From positions 1 through 53,321 of the forward strand of contig NZ_JABRPK010000003.1 of the NCBI RefSeq assembly GCF_013248995.1: a stretch of DNA of 53,321 nucleotides, read 5' to 3'. Under the pieces are notes generated by a model. That model did no database searches. It saw only the letters and a list, made by a program, of their open reading frames with translations, and was not told where the DNA came from. Shown in pieces: positions 10,273 through 17,834 of the stretch (positions are counted from its first letter, which is position 1; each line of letters opens with the position of its first letter). Both the position numbers and the translations under genes were made by a program. Source of the stretch: Frigoribacterium sp. VKM Ac-2836. GTDB lineage: Bacteria > Actinomycetota > Actinomycetes > Actinomycetales > Microbacteriaceae.

Positions 10273-10311
10273 AGGAGGCGCGGTGACCGGTCGTCGGTCA
10301 CCGCGCCTCCT
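10273..10311. terminator. Bidirectional terminator between katA and the GNAT gene
   Basis: A perfect 16-bp stem: AGGAGGCGCGGTGACC (10273-10288) and its complement (10296-10311) with a 7-nt loop. It lies between two convergent genes. The outer part is the GGAGGCGC octamer that recurs in other hairpins of this window. Confidence 0.8.
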
Positions 10312-10327
10312 CGGCGTCCCACGGGTC

Positions 10328-10897
10328 TCAGACCATCTGGCCGTTCCAGTGCAGCTCGCCCTCGGGCCAGTCCGCCACGGTGAGCGTGCCCTCGTGGAGC
10401 AGCCAACCGTGGTCCTGCGTCACGAGGACACCGGCGCCGTCGGCGCTGAACGCGGTGTAATGCGCCGTGAGGCCCTCGACCGGCAGCCAACCGCCGCGGC
10501 GGTAGAACCCCTGCACCTCGTCGCCCGTCTCGAGAAGTCCGAAGCCGCTGTCGAGCGAGGTCAGTGCTGCGTCGACCTGTCGCAACAGTTCACCGCCGAC
10601 GCCGGTGCCCTGCGACGAGGGCGAGACGGCGACCATGCCGACCGCGGTGACCAGCAGGTCGGTGTCGCCGACGGTCACGAACTGGCGACGCAGGCCGGCG
10701 TGCGCGACCACCACGTCATCTCGACGCGCGACGACCCTCAGCTCGGGTTGCATGCCCGCCCAGCTCCGGGCCCCGGCGTACCAATGGTCGTAGCTCGCGA
10801 ACGCCCGGGCGAGCATCGCCGCGATCGCCTGGTGGTCGTCGAGCGTGAGGTCGCCCTCGCGGGTCGTGCTGAAGAGTGGGGAGTCGGCTGGGGACAT
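10328..10897 (-). CDS. GNAT-family N-acetyltransferase, AAC(2')/NodA-like
   Basis: A 189-aa GNAT protein. The acetyl-CoA-binding motif A is GMVAVSPSSQGTGVGGELLRQ (V-A-V...Q-G-x-G-x-G), followed by GLLETGDEVQGFYRRGGW, the typical tyrosine motif B. The order of segments (AHAGLRRQFVTVGD, then motif A, then FYRRGGWLPVEGLT) recalls aminoglycoside 2'-acetyltransferases and NodA-type acyltransferases. The sequence is too diverged for a drug-modification claim, and the substrate is unknown. Convergent with katA; start at ATG 10897. Confidence 0.78.
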   Translation of the reverse strand: MSPADSPLFSTTREGDLTLDDHQAIAAMLARAFASYDHWYAGARSWAGMQPELRVVARRDDVVVAHAGLRRQFVTVGDTDLLVTAVGMVAVSPSSQGTGVGGELLRQVDAALTSLDSGFGLLETGDEVQGFYRRGGWLPVEGLTAHYTAFSADGAGVLVTQDHGWLLHEGTLTVADWPEGELHWNGQMV

Positions 10898-10922
10898 GCC
10901 TCGACGTTAGCGGTGCCAGGCG

Positions 10923-11870
10923 TCAACTCGGGCGGATCGTCACCTGGATCTGGTTCGACCAGGGGTCATCGAACCCCAGCACCCGGCCGTCGTCACGGGT
11001 CGCGACTCCGTGGTGGCCGAGGCGCTCGCCGAGGGCACCCAGGTCGTCGGTGGTCGGTACCTCGATGCGCACCAGGCCGAGGCCCAGCGCGAGGCCGCGT
11101 CGCCCGGCCCCGGCGCTGTTCCAGGTGTTCATGGCCATGTGGTGGTGGTACCCGCCCGCGCTGACGAACAGCGCCTGCGGGCCGAACCGCGTCGTCGTCT
11201 CGAATCCGAGCTGCTCGACGTAGAACCGGTGGGCTGTCTCGACGTCGCCCACGCTCAGGTGCACGTGGCCGACCGTGGCGGGACGGGACGCCGAGCCGGC
11301 CAGCGCCTCCTCGGTGACGTTCTGCTGCACGAACGCGTTCGGATCGAGGGCCAGGGTCGCCATGTCCACTTGCCCGTGGGTCCACGACCACTCGCTGCGG
11401 CGGCGGTCCCAGTAGAGCTCGATGCCGTTGCCCTCGGGGTCGGTGAAGTAGAAGGCCTTGCTGACGAGATGGTCGGCACTACCGGTGAAGGTGCCCGCGT
11501 GACGGGTGGCGACGCTGTAGACGGCCGCGGCGAGGTCGGCCTCGGTCTCGAACAGGATCGCGGTGTGGAACAGGCCCGCTTCGCGAGGGCCGGCATGCTT
11601 CAGCTCGGGTGCGTGCTCGAGGATGACGATCGGGGTCGCGCCGCGTCCGAGGACGACGCGACCGGCTGCCGGCTCGGCGGCCAGCACCGTCAGGGTGACC
11701 GCGTCACGGTAGTACGCGGTCATCGCGTCGAGGTCGGCGACCCTCAGCGTGACGGCACCCATGCCGGTGTCGGCGGCGAGCAGGTCGGTGGCGCCGACGC
11801 CCTGCGCCCGAGGGCCGGTCGCGGGGGACGAGGAGGCGCGGGTGGCGTCGGTCGCGGAGGTGTCGGTCAT
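10923..11870 (-). CDS. Two-domain VOC protein (CatE-like extradiol dioxygenase/glyoxalase fold)
   Basis: About 315 aa from the ATG at 11870; an upstream in-frame extension through the GGTCT repeats is unlikely to be coding. There are two VOC modules. The first runs from GAVTLRVADLDAMTAYYRD, with His in LFHTAILF and Glu in GNGIELYWD. The second runs from VGHVHLSVGDVETAHRFYVEQLGF, with YHHHMAMNTW and a C-terminal acidic strand. His/His/Glu metal ligands are present. The closest named type is the CatE-like catechol 2,3-dioxygenase/ring-cleavage group, but no pathway genes lie nearby. Confidence 0.8.
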   Translation of the reverse strand: MTDTSATDATRASSSPATGPRAQGVGATDLLAADTGMGAVTLRVADLDAMTAYYRDAVTLTVLAAEPAAGRVVLGRGATPIVILEHAPELKHAGPREAGLFHTAILFETEADLAAAVYSVATRHAGTFTGSADHLVSKAFYFTDPEGNGIELYWDRRRSEWSWTHGQVDMATLALDPNAFVQQNVTEEALAGSASRPATVGHVHLSVGDVETAHRFYVEQLGFETTTRFGPQALFVSAGGYHHHMAMNTWNSAGAGRRGLALGLGLVRIEVPTTDDLGALGERLGHHGVATRDDGRVLGFDDPWSNQIQVTIRPS

Positions 11871-11880
11871 GGATGCCCTC

Positions 11881-11910
11881 GGTCTGGTCTGGTCGGGTCG
11901 GGTCTGGTCG
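11881..11910. repeat. Pentanucleotide tandem repeat
   Basis: Six consecutive GGTCT/GGTCG units lie just upstream of the VOC gene start, in its 5' leader. Such runs change length by slippage. Whether this affects expression is not visible. Confidence 0.7.
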
Positions 11911-12020
11911 TCACCTGTTCGGTGACGTGTCATCGACTTGAACCGGGCGCGGTCGGCGGGCATTCCCGACCGGGCGGGTCAGGGCGGAACCGAGAGGGGC
12001 GGTGCGGTCGCGGGCCGGCG

Positions 12021-13004
12021 TCAGCGAGAGGTGAGGCGCTCGATCAGCTCGCGGTACCGGTCCGCCGTGCGGGCGACGATGTCGTCGGGCAGGGCCGGAG
12101 CCTCTCCGACGCCGTCCCAGTGCGCGGTGAGCCAGTCCCGGACGATCTGCTTGTCGAAGCTCTGCGTGCGGTTGCCCGAGGCGTAGGCCTCGGCGTCCCA
12201 GAAACGGCTGCTGTCACTCGTGAGCACCTCGTCGCCCAGGGTGATCTCGCCCGTGACCCGGTCGGTACCGAACTCGAACTTCGTGTCGGCGAGGATGACC
12301 CCCCGGGCCTCTGCCACGTCGGACGCCAGACGGTAGATCTCGAGCGACCGGTCGCGCAACGCCGACGCCGTCTCGGTGCCGACCAACTCGACCGTGCGCT
12401 CGAACGAGATGTTCTCGTCGTGCTCGCCGAGCGGCGCCTTGTACGCCGGGGTGTAGATCGGCTCGGGCAGACGATCACCGTTCGAGAGCCCGGCCGGAAG
12501 GGCGATGCCGCAGACGGTGCCGTGTTCGCGGTACTCGGCCCAGCCGCTGCCGACCAGGTAGCCGCGGACGACGCACTCCACCGGGAACATGTCGAGCGGC
12601 TTCACGAGCATCGCGCGGTCTCGCACCTGACCGGGCAGCGACACGGAGGCGGTGGTCGGGTCGACGAGGTGGTTGGGCACCTCGACCAGTTGGGCGAACC
12701 ACCAGAGGCTGAGTTGCGTGAGCAGGGCTCCCTTGCCGGGGATGCCGGGCTCGAGGACCTGGTCGAAGGCGCTGACGCGATCGCTCGCGACGACCAACAC
12801 GTGCTCGGTGTCGGCGAGGGTGGCGGCGTCACCGACCGAGCCGGCCACCGGCGCGGGGACGTAGAGGTCGCGGACCTTGCCCGAGTACACGGGCGTCCAG
12901 CCGTCGAGGTGGCGGGGGGTGCCCGTCGTGACGGGCGTGGCCTGGCTAGCCGCGCCTCCTGCGGTGGCGTCGGAGGGAACCGTCGTGCCGTCGGGGGCGG
13001 TCAC
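12021..13004 (-). CDS. purC: SAICAR synthetase
   Basis: Joins CAIR and aspartate to make SAICAR in purine synthesis. The GTG start at 13004 overlaps the purD stop (GTGA), giving 327 aa. This adds about 35 residues before the family core GWTPVYSGKVRDLY. Other landmarks are ASDRVSAFDQVLEPGIPGKG, VVRGYLVGSGW, ILADTKFEFG and DEVLTSDSSRFWD. The N-terminal extension is low-complexity (Ala/Thr/Gly) and probably disordered; a shorter internal start is possible but would lose the overlap with purD. Confidence 0.95.
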   Translation of the reverse strand: MTAPDGTTVPSDATAGGAASQATPVTTGTPRHLDGWTPVYSGKVRDLYVPAPVAGSVGDAATLADTEHVLVVASDRVSAFDQVLEPGIPGKGALLTQLSLWWFAQLVEVPNHLVDPTTASVSLPGQVRDRAMLVKPLDMFPVECVVRGYLVGSGWAEYREHGTVCGIALPAGLSNGDRLPEPIYTPAYKAPLGEHDENISFERTVELVGTETASALRDRSLEIYRLASDVAEARGVILADTKFEFGTDRVTGEITLGDEVLTSDSSRFWDAEAYASGNRTQSFDKQIVRDWLTAHWDGVGEAPALPDDIVARTADRYRELIERLTSR

Positions 13005-14269
13005 CGGGCGACCCGTTCGGCGATGTCGTGGCGGTACTGGCCGCCCTCGAGCTCGATGCGGGAGAGGGCGTCGTAGACACGACCCCGGGCCTCGGTGAAG
13101 TCGGAGCCCTGGGCCACGACGCTGAGAACCCGACCGCCCGTGGCGATGAGTCGGTCGTCGAGGCGTGCCGTCGCGGCGTGGGCGAGGTGGACCCCGGCGA
13201 CGGCGGTCGCGTCGTCGAGCCCGCCCACCGGGCGACCGCTGACGGCACCCTCGGGGTAGCCCTCGCTCGCGAGGACCACCGTCACGGCCACGTCGGACGA
13301 GAAGCGCGGCGACTCGTGGTTGCCGAGCGACCCGGTCGCCGCAGCGAGGAGCAGACCGCTGAGCGGGGTGACCAGACGCGGAAGCACCACCTGCGTCTCG
13401 GGATCGCCGAAGCGGGCGTTGAACTCGATGACGCGCACGCCCTGCTCGGTGAGGATCAGACCGGCGTACAGGAGGCCGATGAACGGCGTGCCCTCGGACT
13501 CGAGCTGCCGCACCGTCGGGGTGGCGATGGTGTCGAGCACCTCGTCGACGAAGTCCTTCTCGCTGCCGAAGCGGTCGGCGAGCCAGGGCAACGGCGAGTA
13601 CGCCCCCATGCCGCCGGTGTTCGGGCCCGCGTCGCCGTCGAGCAGGCGCTTGTAGTCCTGTGCGGGACTGAGCGGCACGACCGTGTGACCGTCGCTGAGG
13701 AAGAACAGGGAGACCTCCGGGCCCTCGAGGAACTCCTCGACGAGGACCGGCCCGTGCTGCAGCCAGTAGGTGGTGTGCTCGACCGCGGCGTCGCGGTCGT
13801 CGGTGACGAGGACACCCTTGCCGGCCGCGAGTCCGTCGGCCTTGACGACGTAGGGCGAGCCGAAGTCGTCGAGGACGGCGACGGCCTCGTCGAGGGTGCC
13901 GACTCGCGTGGCCCGCCCGGTCGGCACGCCGGCCTCGTCCATGACGCGCTTCGCGAAGGTCTTGCTGCCCTCGAGCGCCGCGGCCTTCTTGCCGGGGCCG
14001 AACACCGGGATGCCCCGGGTACGGAGAGCGTCGGCGACACCGGCGACCAAGGGGGCCTCGGGACCGACGACGACCAGCTGGACGTCGTTCTCGAGGGCGT
14101 ACTCGGTGACGACGGCGCCGTTCGACGGGTCGAGGTGCACGATGTCGACCTGCTGGGCGATGCCCGCGTTGCCGGGCGCCGCCACGATCTCGTGGCCCGC
14201 GTCTTCGCGCAGCAGGGCGGTGATGATGGCGTGCTCGCGAGCACCGGAACCGAGGACGAGGATTCGCAC
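13001..14269 (-). CDS. purD: Phosphoribosylamine-glycine ligase
   Basis: Makes GAR from phosphoribosylamine, glycine and ATP. It is 422 aa from the GTG at 14269 (VRILVLGSGAREHAI); the open frame upstream of this is antisense noise. ATP-grasp landmarks are YVVKADGLAAGKGVLV, GPNTGGMGAYSP and VIEFNARFGDPETQ. It overlaps purC by 4 bp, so the two are cotranscribed with purD first. Confidence 0.96.
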   Translation of the reverse strand: MRILVLGSGAREHAIITALLREDAGHEIVAAPGNAGIAQQVDIVHLDPSNGAVVTEYALENDVQLVVVGPEAPLVAGVADALRTRGIPVFGPGKKAAALEGSKTFAKRVMDEAGVPTGRATRVGTLDEAVAVLDDFGSPYVVKADGLAAGKGVLVTDDRDAAVEHTTYWLQHGPVLVEEFLEGPEVSLFFLSDGHTVVPLSPAQDYKRLLDGDAGPNTGGMGAYSPLPWLADRFGSEKDFVDEVLDTIATPTVRQLESEGTPFIGLLYAGLILTEQGVRVIEFNARFGDPETQVVLPRLVTPLSGLLLAAATGSLGNHESPRFSSDVAVTVVLASEGYPEGAVSGRPVGGLDDATAVAGVHLAHAATARLDDRLIATGGRVLSVVAQGSDFTEARGRVYDALSRIELEGGQYRHDIAERVAR

Positions 14270-14371
14270 GCGCCACAGCCTACCGAGGGTCGGCCGCGCT
14301 GCCGAGTCCTCCGCGGGGCGCGGAACGCGGTGGCGGTGGAGCGGTGGCGGTGGCGCGGGTAGCGTGGGCCC

Positions 14372-14752
14372 ATGGCCAGGGCACGGATCGAGGACGCGGC
14401 GGGATCGGCCGCCGTGGGCGAGGTGCGGGCGGCGCTCGCCGCCGACGCCACCCCGCCGCGGCCCGTGACCGCCATGGCCGTCCGCTGGCTGTTGCAGGTG
14501 CTCGCCGACGGTGAACCCGGGGCCACGGTCGAGGTCCGCGTGCCACCGTTCGGTGCCGTGCAGTTCCGCGAGGGGCTCAGCCACACCCGCGGCACGCCGC
14601 CCAACGTCGTCGAGACCGACGCCGCCACCTTCGTGCGGCTCGCCACCGGCGACCTCAGCTGGCAGGAGGCGCGGGCCGGGGCCCTCGTGTCGGCCTCCGG
14701 CAGCAGGGCGGACCTGACCGGTTACGTGCCGATCTCCTGGCAGCGGAGCTGA
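14372..14752 (+). CDS. Sterol-carrier family protein of actinobacterial purine-gene neighbourhoods
   Basis: A 126-aa protein with RVPPFGAVQFREG, HTRGTPPNVVETDAATFVRLATG and VSASGSRADLTGYVP. This is the pattern of short sterol carrier (SCP2-like) proteins commonly found beside purD/purF in actinobacteria. The fold suggests a hydrophobic ligand pocket; the real ligand is unknown. It is divergent from purD with a gap of about 100 bp, which must hold promoters for both. Confidence 0.8.
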   Translation: MARARIEDAAGSAAVGEVRAALAADATPPRPVTAMAVRWLLQVLADGEPGATVEVRVPPFGAVQFREGLSHTRGTPPNVVETDAATFVRLATGDLSWQEARAGALVSASGSRADLTGYVPISWQRS

Positions 14753-14881
14753 CCCGCGCCTCCTCGGCGTCCGGGCCGGAGCGCCGCCGCGCCGGCGTCG
14801 AGGACGACGGTGGTGGCGAGGCCCTGCTCGACGTCGAGACGGGCGTCGGCGCTGGCCGGCCGGCTCTGGGATGATGGGCGG

Positions 14882-15292
14882 GTGACGAACGCATCCGACG
14901 ACCAGCACCGACCCGAGCCCGTCGTCGAGCCCGCGGCCGAGCCCGTCGTCGAGTCGATCGTCGAACGCGACGAGGTCACCGTCCGTCGAGCGCCCAAGGT
15001 GCCCGTCTTCTTGATCATGGGCGCCGCGCTCGGTGTGGTCGTGTCGCTGATCGTCACCTCGCTCTTCCCGTTCGACTCGGGTGAGGGCGTCGCGCAGACC
15101 TACGGGTACATCTCTCTCTGGGGACTCACCATCGGCGGCGCCGTCGGCTGCGTCGTGGCGATCGTCGCCGAACGCGTGACCAGCCGGGGGGCCAAGCGCG
15201 TCCAGGTCGAACGCGAACGGCTCGAGCTGCCCGTCGACCGGACCGAGTCCGCGCCCGACCAGGTGACCGACGGCGACTCCAGCCGCGATTGA
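14882..15292 (+). CDS. Hypothetical two-helix membrane protein
   Basis: 136 aa from GTG 14882 (VTNASDDQHRPEP). The track of frames allows an earlier ATG, but the upstream part is unlike a protein start. An acidic N-terminal tail of about 40 residues is followed by two transmembrane helices, VPVFLIMGAALGVVVSLIV and ISLWGLTIGGAVGCVVAIVA, separated by a short loop, and then a charged C-terminal tail. No enzyme motif is visible. It belongs to a type of small membrane protein I recognise from related actinobacteria without a known role. Its last codons run into 22-bp tandem repeats. Confidence 0.7.
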   Translation: MTNASDDQHRPEPVVEPAAEPVVESIVERDEVTVRRAPKVPVFLIMGAALGVVVSLIVTSLFPFDSGEGVAQTYGYISLWGLTIGGAVGCVVAIVAERVTSRGAKRVQVERERLELPVDRTESAPDQVTDGDSSRD

Positions 15293-15350
15293 CGGAGACC
15301 CCAGTCGCGACTGATGGCGACGTCTGCCACGATTGACGGCGACGTGCTGG
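15263..15350. repeat. Four 22-bp tandem repeats crossing the stop codon
   Basis: Units at 15263-15284, 15285-15306, 15307-15328 and 15329-15350 share the core GAYTGAYGGCGAC (positions variably substituted). They begin in the last codons of the membrane-protein gene and continue past its TGA at 15290-15292, so repeat number could alter the C-terminus and 3' UTR. Confidence 0.75.
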
Positions 15351-15389
15351 CGGGGCTGACGGTGGTGCCGACCGAGGTCGGCTGCCGGA

Positions 15390-16964
15390 TCAGGCTCCGC
15401 GGGCCCGCCGCAGTCGGGTGAGCAGTTCGGGGCCCCGGGCGTCGAGAAGACGCCCGCCCCGGCGGATGCCGACCATCATCAGGACGTCCCCGAGGGCGAC
15501 CCCCACGGCGAGGGTCAGCAGCCCCAGCAGCACGGAGCCCTGCACCAGTGCCACGACGCCGAGCACGAGTTCGGGCAGTGACAACGCGAAGACGATCGCC
15601 CACGAGGCGTACAGGCCGAGGGTCGAGGTGACGTTGGCCCCGGGCGGCGACTTGAACGGGCTCTCGCCGGCGGCTGGGACGGGCATGAGGTAGAGCGCCG
15701 ACGCCACGCTCGACACGCCGAATCCGGTGAGGAGCAGGCCGAGACCGATGCCGAGCAGAGCGGGGGCCGTGTCCAATCGGCCCACGATCGCGAGGGGCAC
15801 GAGCGTGGCGAGCACGACGGAGGGCACCGCGAACAGGCCGAGCGTGAGGACGCGGCCGGCGCGGTCGGCCGAACCCGCCAACCCGGTGGACAGGTGTGCG
15901 GCGAAGGCGGTGCCGTCGTACGAGACGTCGGCGGCCAGGGTGACGGCGAGCAACGCCGCGACCGCCGGGCCGATGGCGTACAAGGGCCAGGCCGTGTCGA
16001 GGGAGAACGACAGGAAGATCGCCAGGACGGGCATCAGGGGGACGACGATCAGCGAGCCGCCGTAGCGCGGATCGCGCAGCCAGTAGACGGCCGTTCGGGC
16101 GGCGACGGCGCCCGTCGGGGTCGCGGGGAATCGTGCGAAGAGACCGAGCCCCTTGGACGCCGCGGTGGCGGTGACGGCCGGGGGAGCCACGAGTGCGCTC
16201 GTCAGCCCCCGTCGCCACAGCAACGACAGCACGCCGAGGGTGGCCAGGGCGATGAGGGCTTTGAGGGCCGCCTCGCCAGGTCGACCGAGGGCGACGTCGC
16301 CGGGGATCGACCACGCGGCGCCGAGGGGGCTCCACGACAGGGCATGGGCCACACGGGGCAGGTCGTCGCCGATCGAGCTGAGTCCCTGGCCGGCCAGGCC
16401 GATCAGCGGCCCGGCCAGGATGAGGGGCACGAAGATCGCGACGCTCATCAACTCGCGGTAGCGACGCTTGGCACCCAGGGCGCTGGTCGCGGTCTCGACG
16501 GCGCGTGACGCCGCCACGCAGACGAACACGCCGAGGACCCCGCAGAAGGGGGCGAGCACGGCCGAGAGGGGGTGCTGCACCCAGCTGAACGTCGTCGCGA
16601 GGGCGGCCACCAGCGTGACGATGCCCGGGATGCCCAACAGCCCCGTGACGAACAGCGCGACGAGGAGCCGGTCGGCAGGCATGGGGAACTGGCGCAGCTT
16701 GGAGACGCTGAGGGTCTGGTCGTACCCGCGGGCGATGACGGGCACGACGACCCAGCCGACGACGGCGAGCGAGCCCCCGAGGACCGCAGCCGTCCAGGCC
16801 CAGCGTTCGGGCGCGAACGAGAGGGCCACGAGGCCGATGACGACCGCGGCCAGGACACCGAGCCCGTAGAGCCCGCCGATGATCGCCGCGACGAGCTGCC
16901 ACGTGCTGCGCTTGAAGCCGTTCAGCAGGACCCGCCAGCGCAGGCTCAGGAGGTGCGCAACCAC
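15390..16964 (-). CDS. ABC exporter permease
   Basis: About 524 aa starting at GTG 16964 (VVAHLLSLRWRVLLNGFKRS). There are roughly ten to twelve hydrophobic segments and no Walker motifs. It overlaps the end of the ATPase gene by 19 bp, so the two are translationally coupled and form one transporter. The layout (ATPase first, then a large single membrane protein) fits export-type ABC systems. The substrate is unknown. Confidence 0.82.
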   Translation of the reverse strand: MVAHLLSLRWRVLLNGFKRSTWQLVAAIIGGLYGLGVLAAVVIGLVALSFAPERWAWTAAVLGGSLAVVGWVVVPVIARGYDQTLSVSKLRQFPMPADRLLVALFVTGLLGIPGIVTLVAALATTFSWVQHPLSAVLAPFCGVLGVFVCVAASRAVETATSALGAKRRYRELMSVAIFVPLILAGPLIGLAGQGLSSIGDDLPRVAHALSWSPLGAAWSIPGDVALGRPGEAALKALIALATLGVLSLLWRRGLTSALVAPPAVTATAASKGLGLFARFPATPTGAVAARTAVYWLRDPRYGGSLIVVPLMPVLAIFLSFSLDTAWPLYAIGPAVAALLAVTLAADVSYDGTAFAAHLSTGLAGSADRAGRVLTLGLFAVPSVVLATLVPLAIVGRLDTAPALLGIGLGLLLTGFGVSSVASALYLMPVPAAGESPFKSPPGANVTSTLGLYASWAIVFALSLPELVLGVVALVQGSVLLGLLTLAVGVALGDVLMMVGIRRGGRLLDARGPELLTRLRRARGA

Positions 16965-17746
16965 GACGGCCCCTCGTTGTGCTGACGGCCGCCGACGAGT
17001 TCGACGAATCGGTCTTCGAGCGTGGAGCCGGCGCGCACGTCGTCGGTCGTGCCGGCGGCGAGCACCCGACCGGAGGCGATGACGGCCACGTGGTCGCACA
17101 TGCGCTGCACGAGGTCCATCGAGTGGCTCGACACGATGACCGTGCCGCCGTTCTGCGTGTAGCCGTGCAGGATGTCTCGGATGTTCGCGGCCGAGATCGG
17201 ATCGACCGACTCGAACGGTTCGTCGAGGACGAGGAGGCGCGGCGCGTGGACGAGCGCGCAGGCGAGCGCGACCTTCTTGGTCATGCCCGCGGAGTAGTCG
17301 ACGACGAGCGTGCCGCCGGCCGAGCGCAGGTCGAGCAGGTCGAGGAGGTCGCCGACCCGCTGCGCCGTCGTCTCGCGGCTCATGCCGTTGAGGAGGCCGT
17401 GGTACGTGACGAGCTGCTCACCGGTGAGGCGGTCGAAGAGCGAGATGCCGTCGCTGAGGACGCCGACGAGCGACTTGGCGTGCGTCGGGTCGGACCAGAC
17501 GTCGACGCCGAGCACCGCGATGCTGCCCGCGTCGGGACGGAGCAACCCGGTCGCCATCGAGAGCGTGGTCGTCTTGCCGGCGCCGTTCGGGCCGACGAGG
17601 CCGAAGAACGAACCCGTGGGGACGGTCAGGTCGATGCCGTCGACGGCGACCTTGTCGCCGAAGGCCTTGCGTAAGGCGGTGATCTGGAGGGCGGACGCCG
17701 GGGGCGTCGCGGTCGGTTCGGGGCGGGGGATGCCGACGTCGCTCAT
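16946..17746 (-). CDS. ABC transporter ATP-binding protein
   Basis: 266 aa with Walker A GPNGAGKTT, an unusual signature YSAGMTKKVALACAL in place of LSGGQ, Walker B RLLVLDEPFESVDP and the H-loop VSSHSMD. The relaxed signature is typical of drug/bacteriocin-type export ATPases. It pairs with the overlapping permease. Ends with a 19-bp overlap into the permease start; begins 89 bp downstream of purF, beyond a terminator. Confidence 0.9.
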   Translation of the reverse strand: MSDVGIPRPEPTATPPASALQITALRKAFGDKVAVDGIDLTVPTGSFFGLVGPNGAGKTTTLSMATGLLRPDAGSIAVLGVDVWSDPTHAKSLVGVLSDGISLFDRLTGEQLVTYHGLLNGMSRETTAQRVGDLLDLLDLRSAGGTLVVDYSAGMTKKVALACALVHAPRLLVLDEPFESVDPISAANIRDILHGYTQNGGTVIVSSHSMDLVQRMCDHVAVIASGRVLAAGTTDDVRAGSTLEDRFVELVGGRQHNEGPSWLRTS

Positions 17747-17777
17747 GGCCCCAGCCTAGGGACGCACACCGACACGA

Positions 17778-17811
17778 CGCCTCCCCCGGCGGGTGGAAGC
17801 AGGGGGAGGCG
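17778..17811 (-). terminator. Terminator downstream of purF
   Basis: A perfect 10-bp inverted repeat, CGCCTCCCCC (17778-17787) and GGGGGAGGCG (17802-17811), 24 bp after the purF stop on the minus strand. It again contains the GGAGGCGC octamer. Confidence 0.7.
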
Positions 17812-17834
17812 CGGGTGGTGGTCGACCCGTCGGC

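Noticed and set aside
10328-10897. Calling the GNAT an aminoglycoside resistance enzyme
   Set aside because: The motif order resembles AAC(2') enzymes but also NodA-like and other GNATs. Sequence alone does not support a drug substrate.
12021-14276. A single 751-codon frame covering purD and purC
   Set aside because: Only its last 327 codons (PurC) make sense; the upstream part is an off-frame reading of purD.
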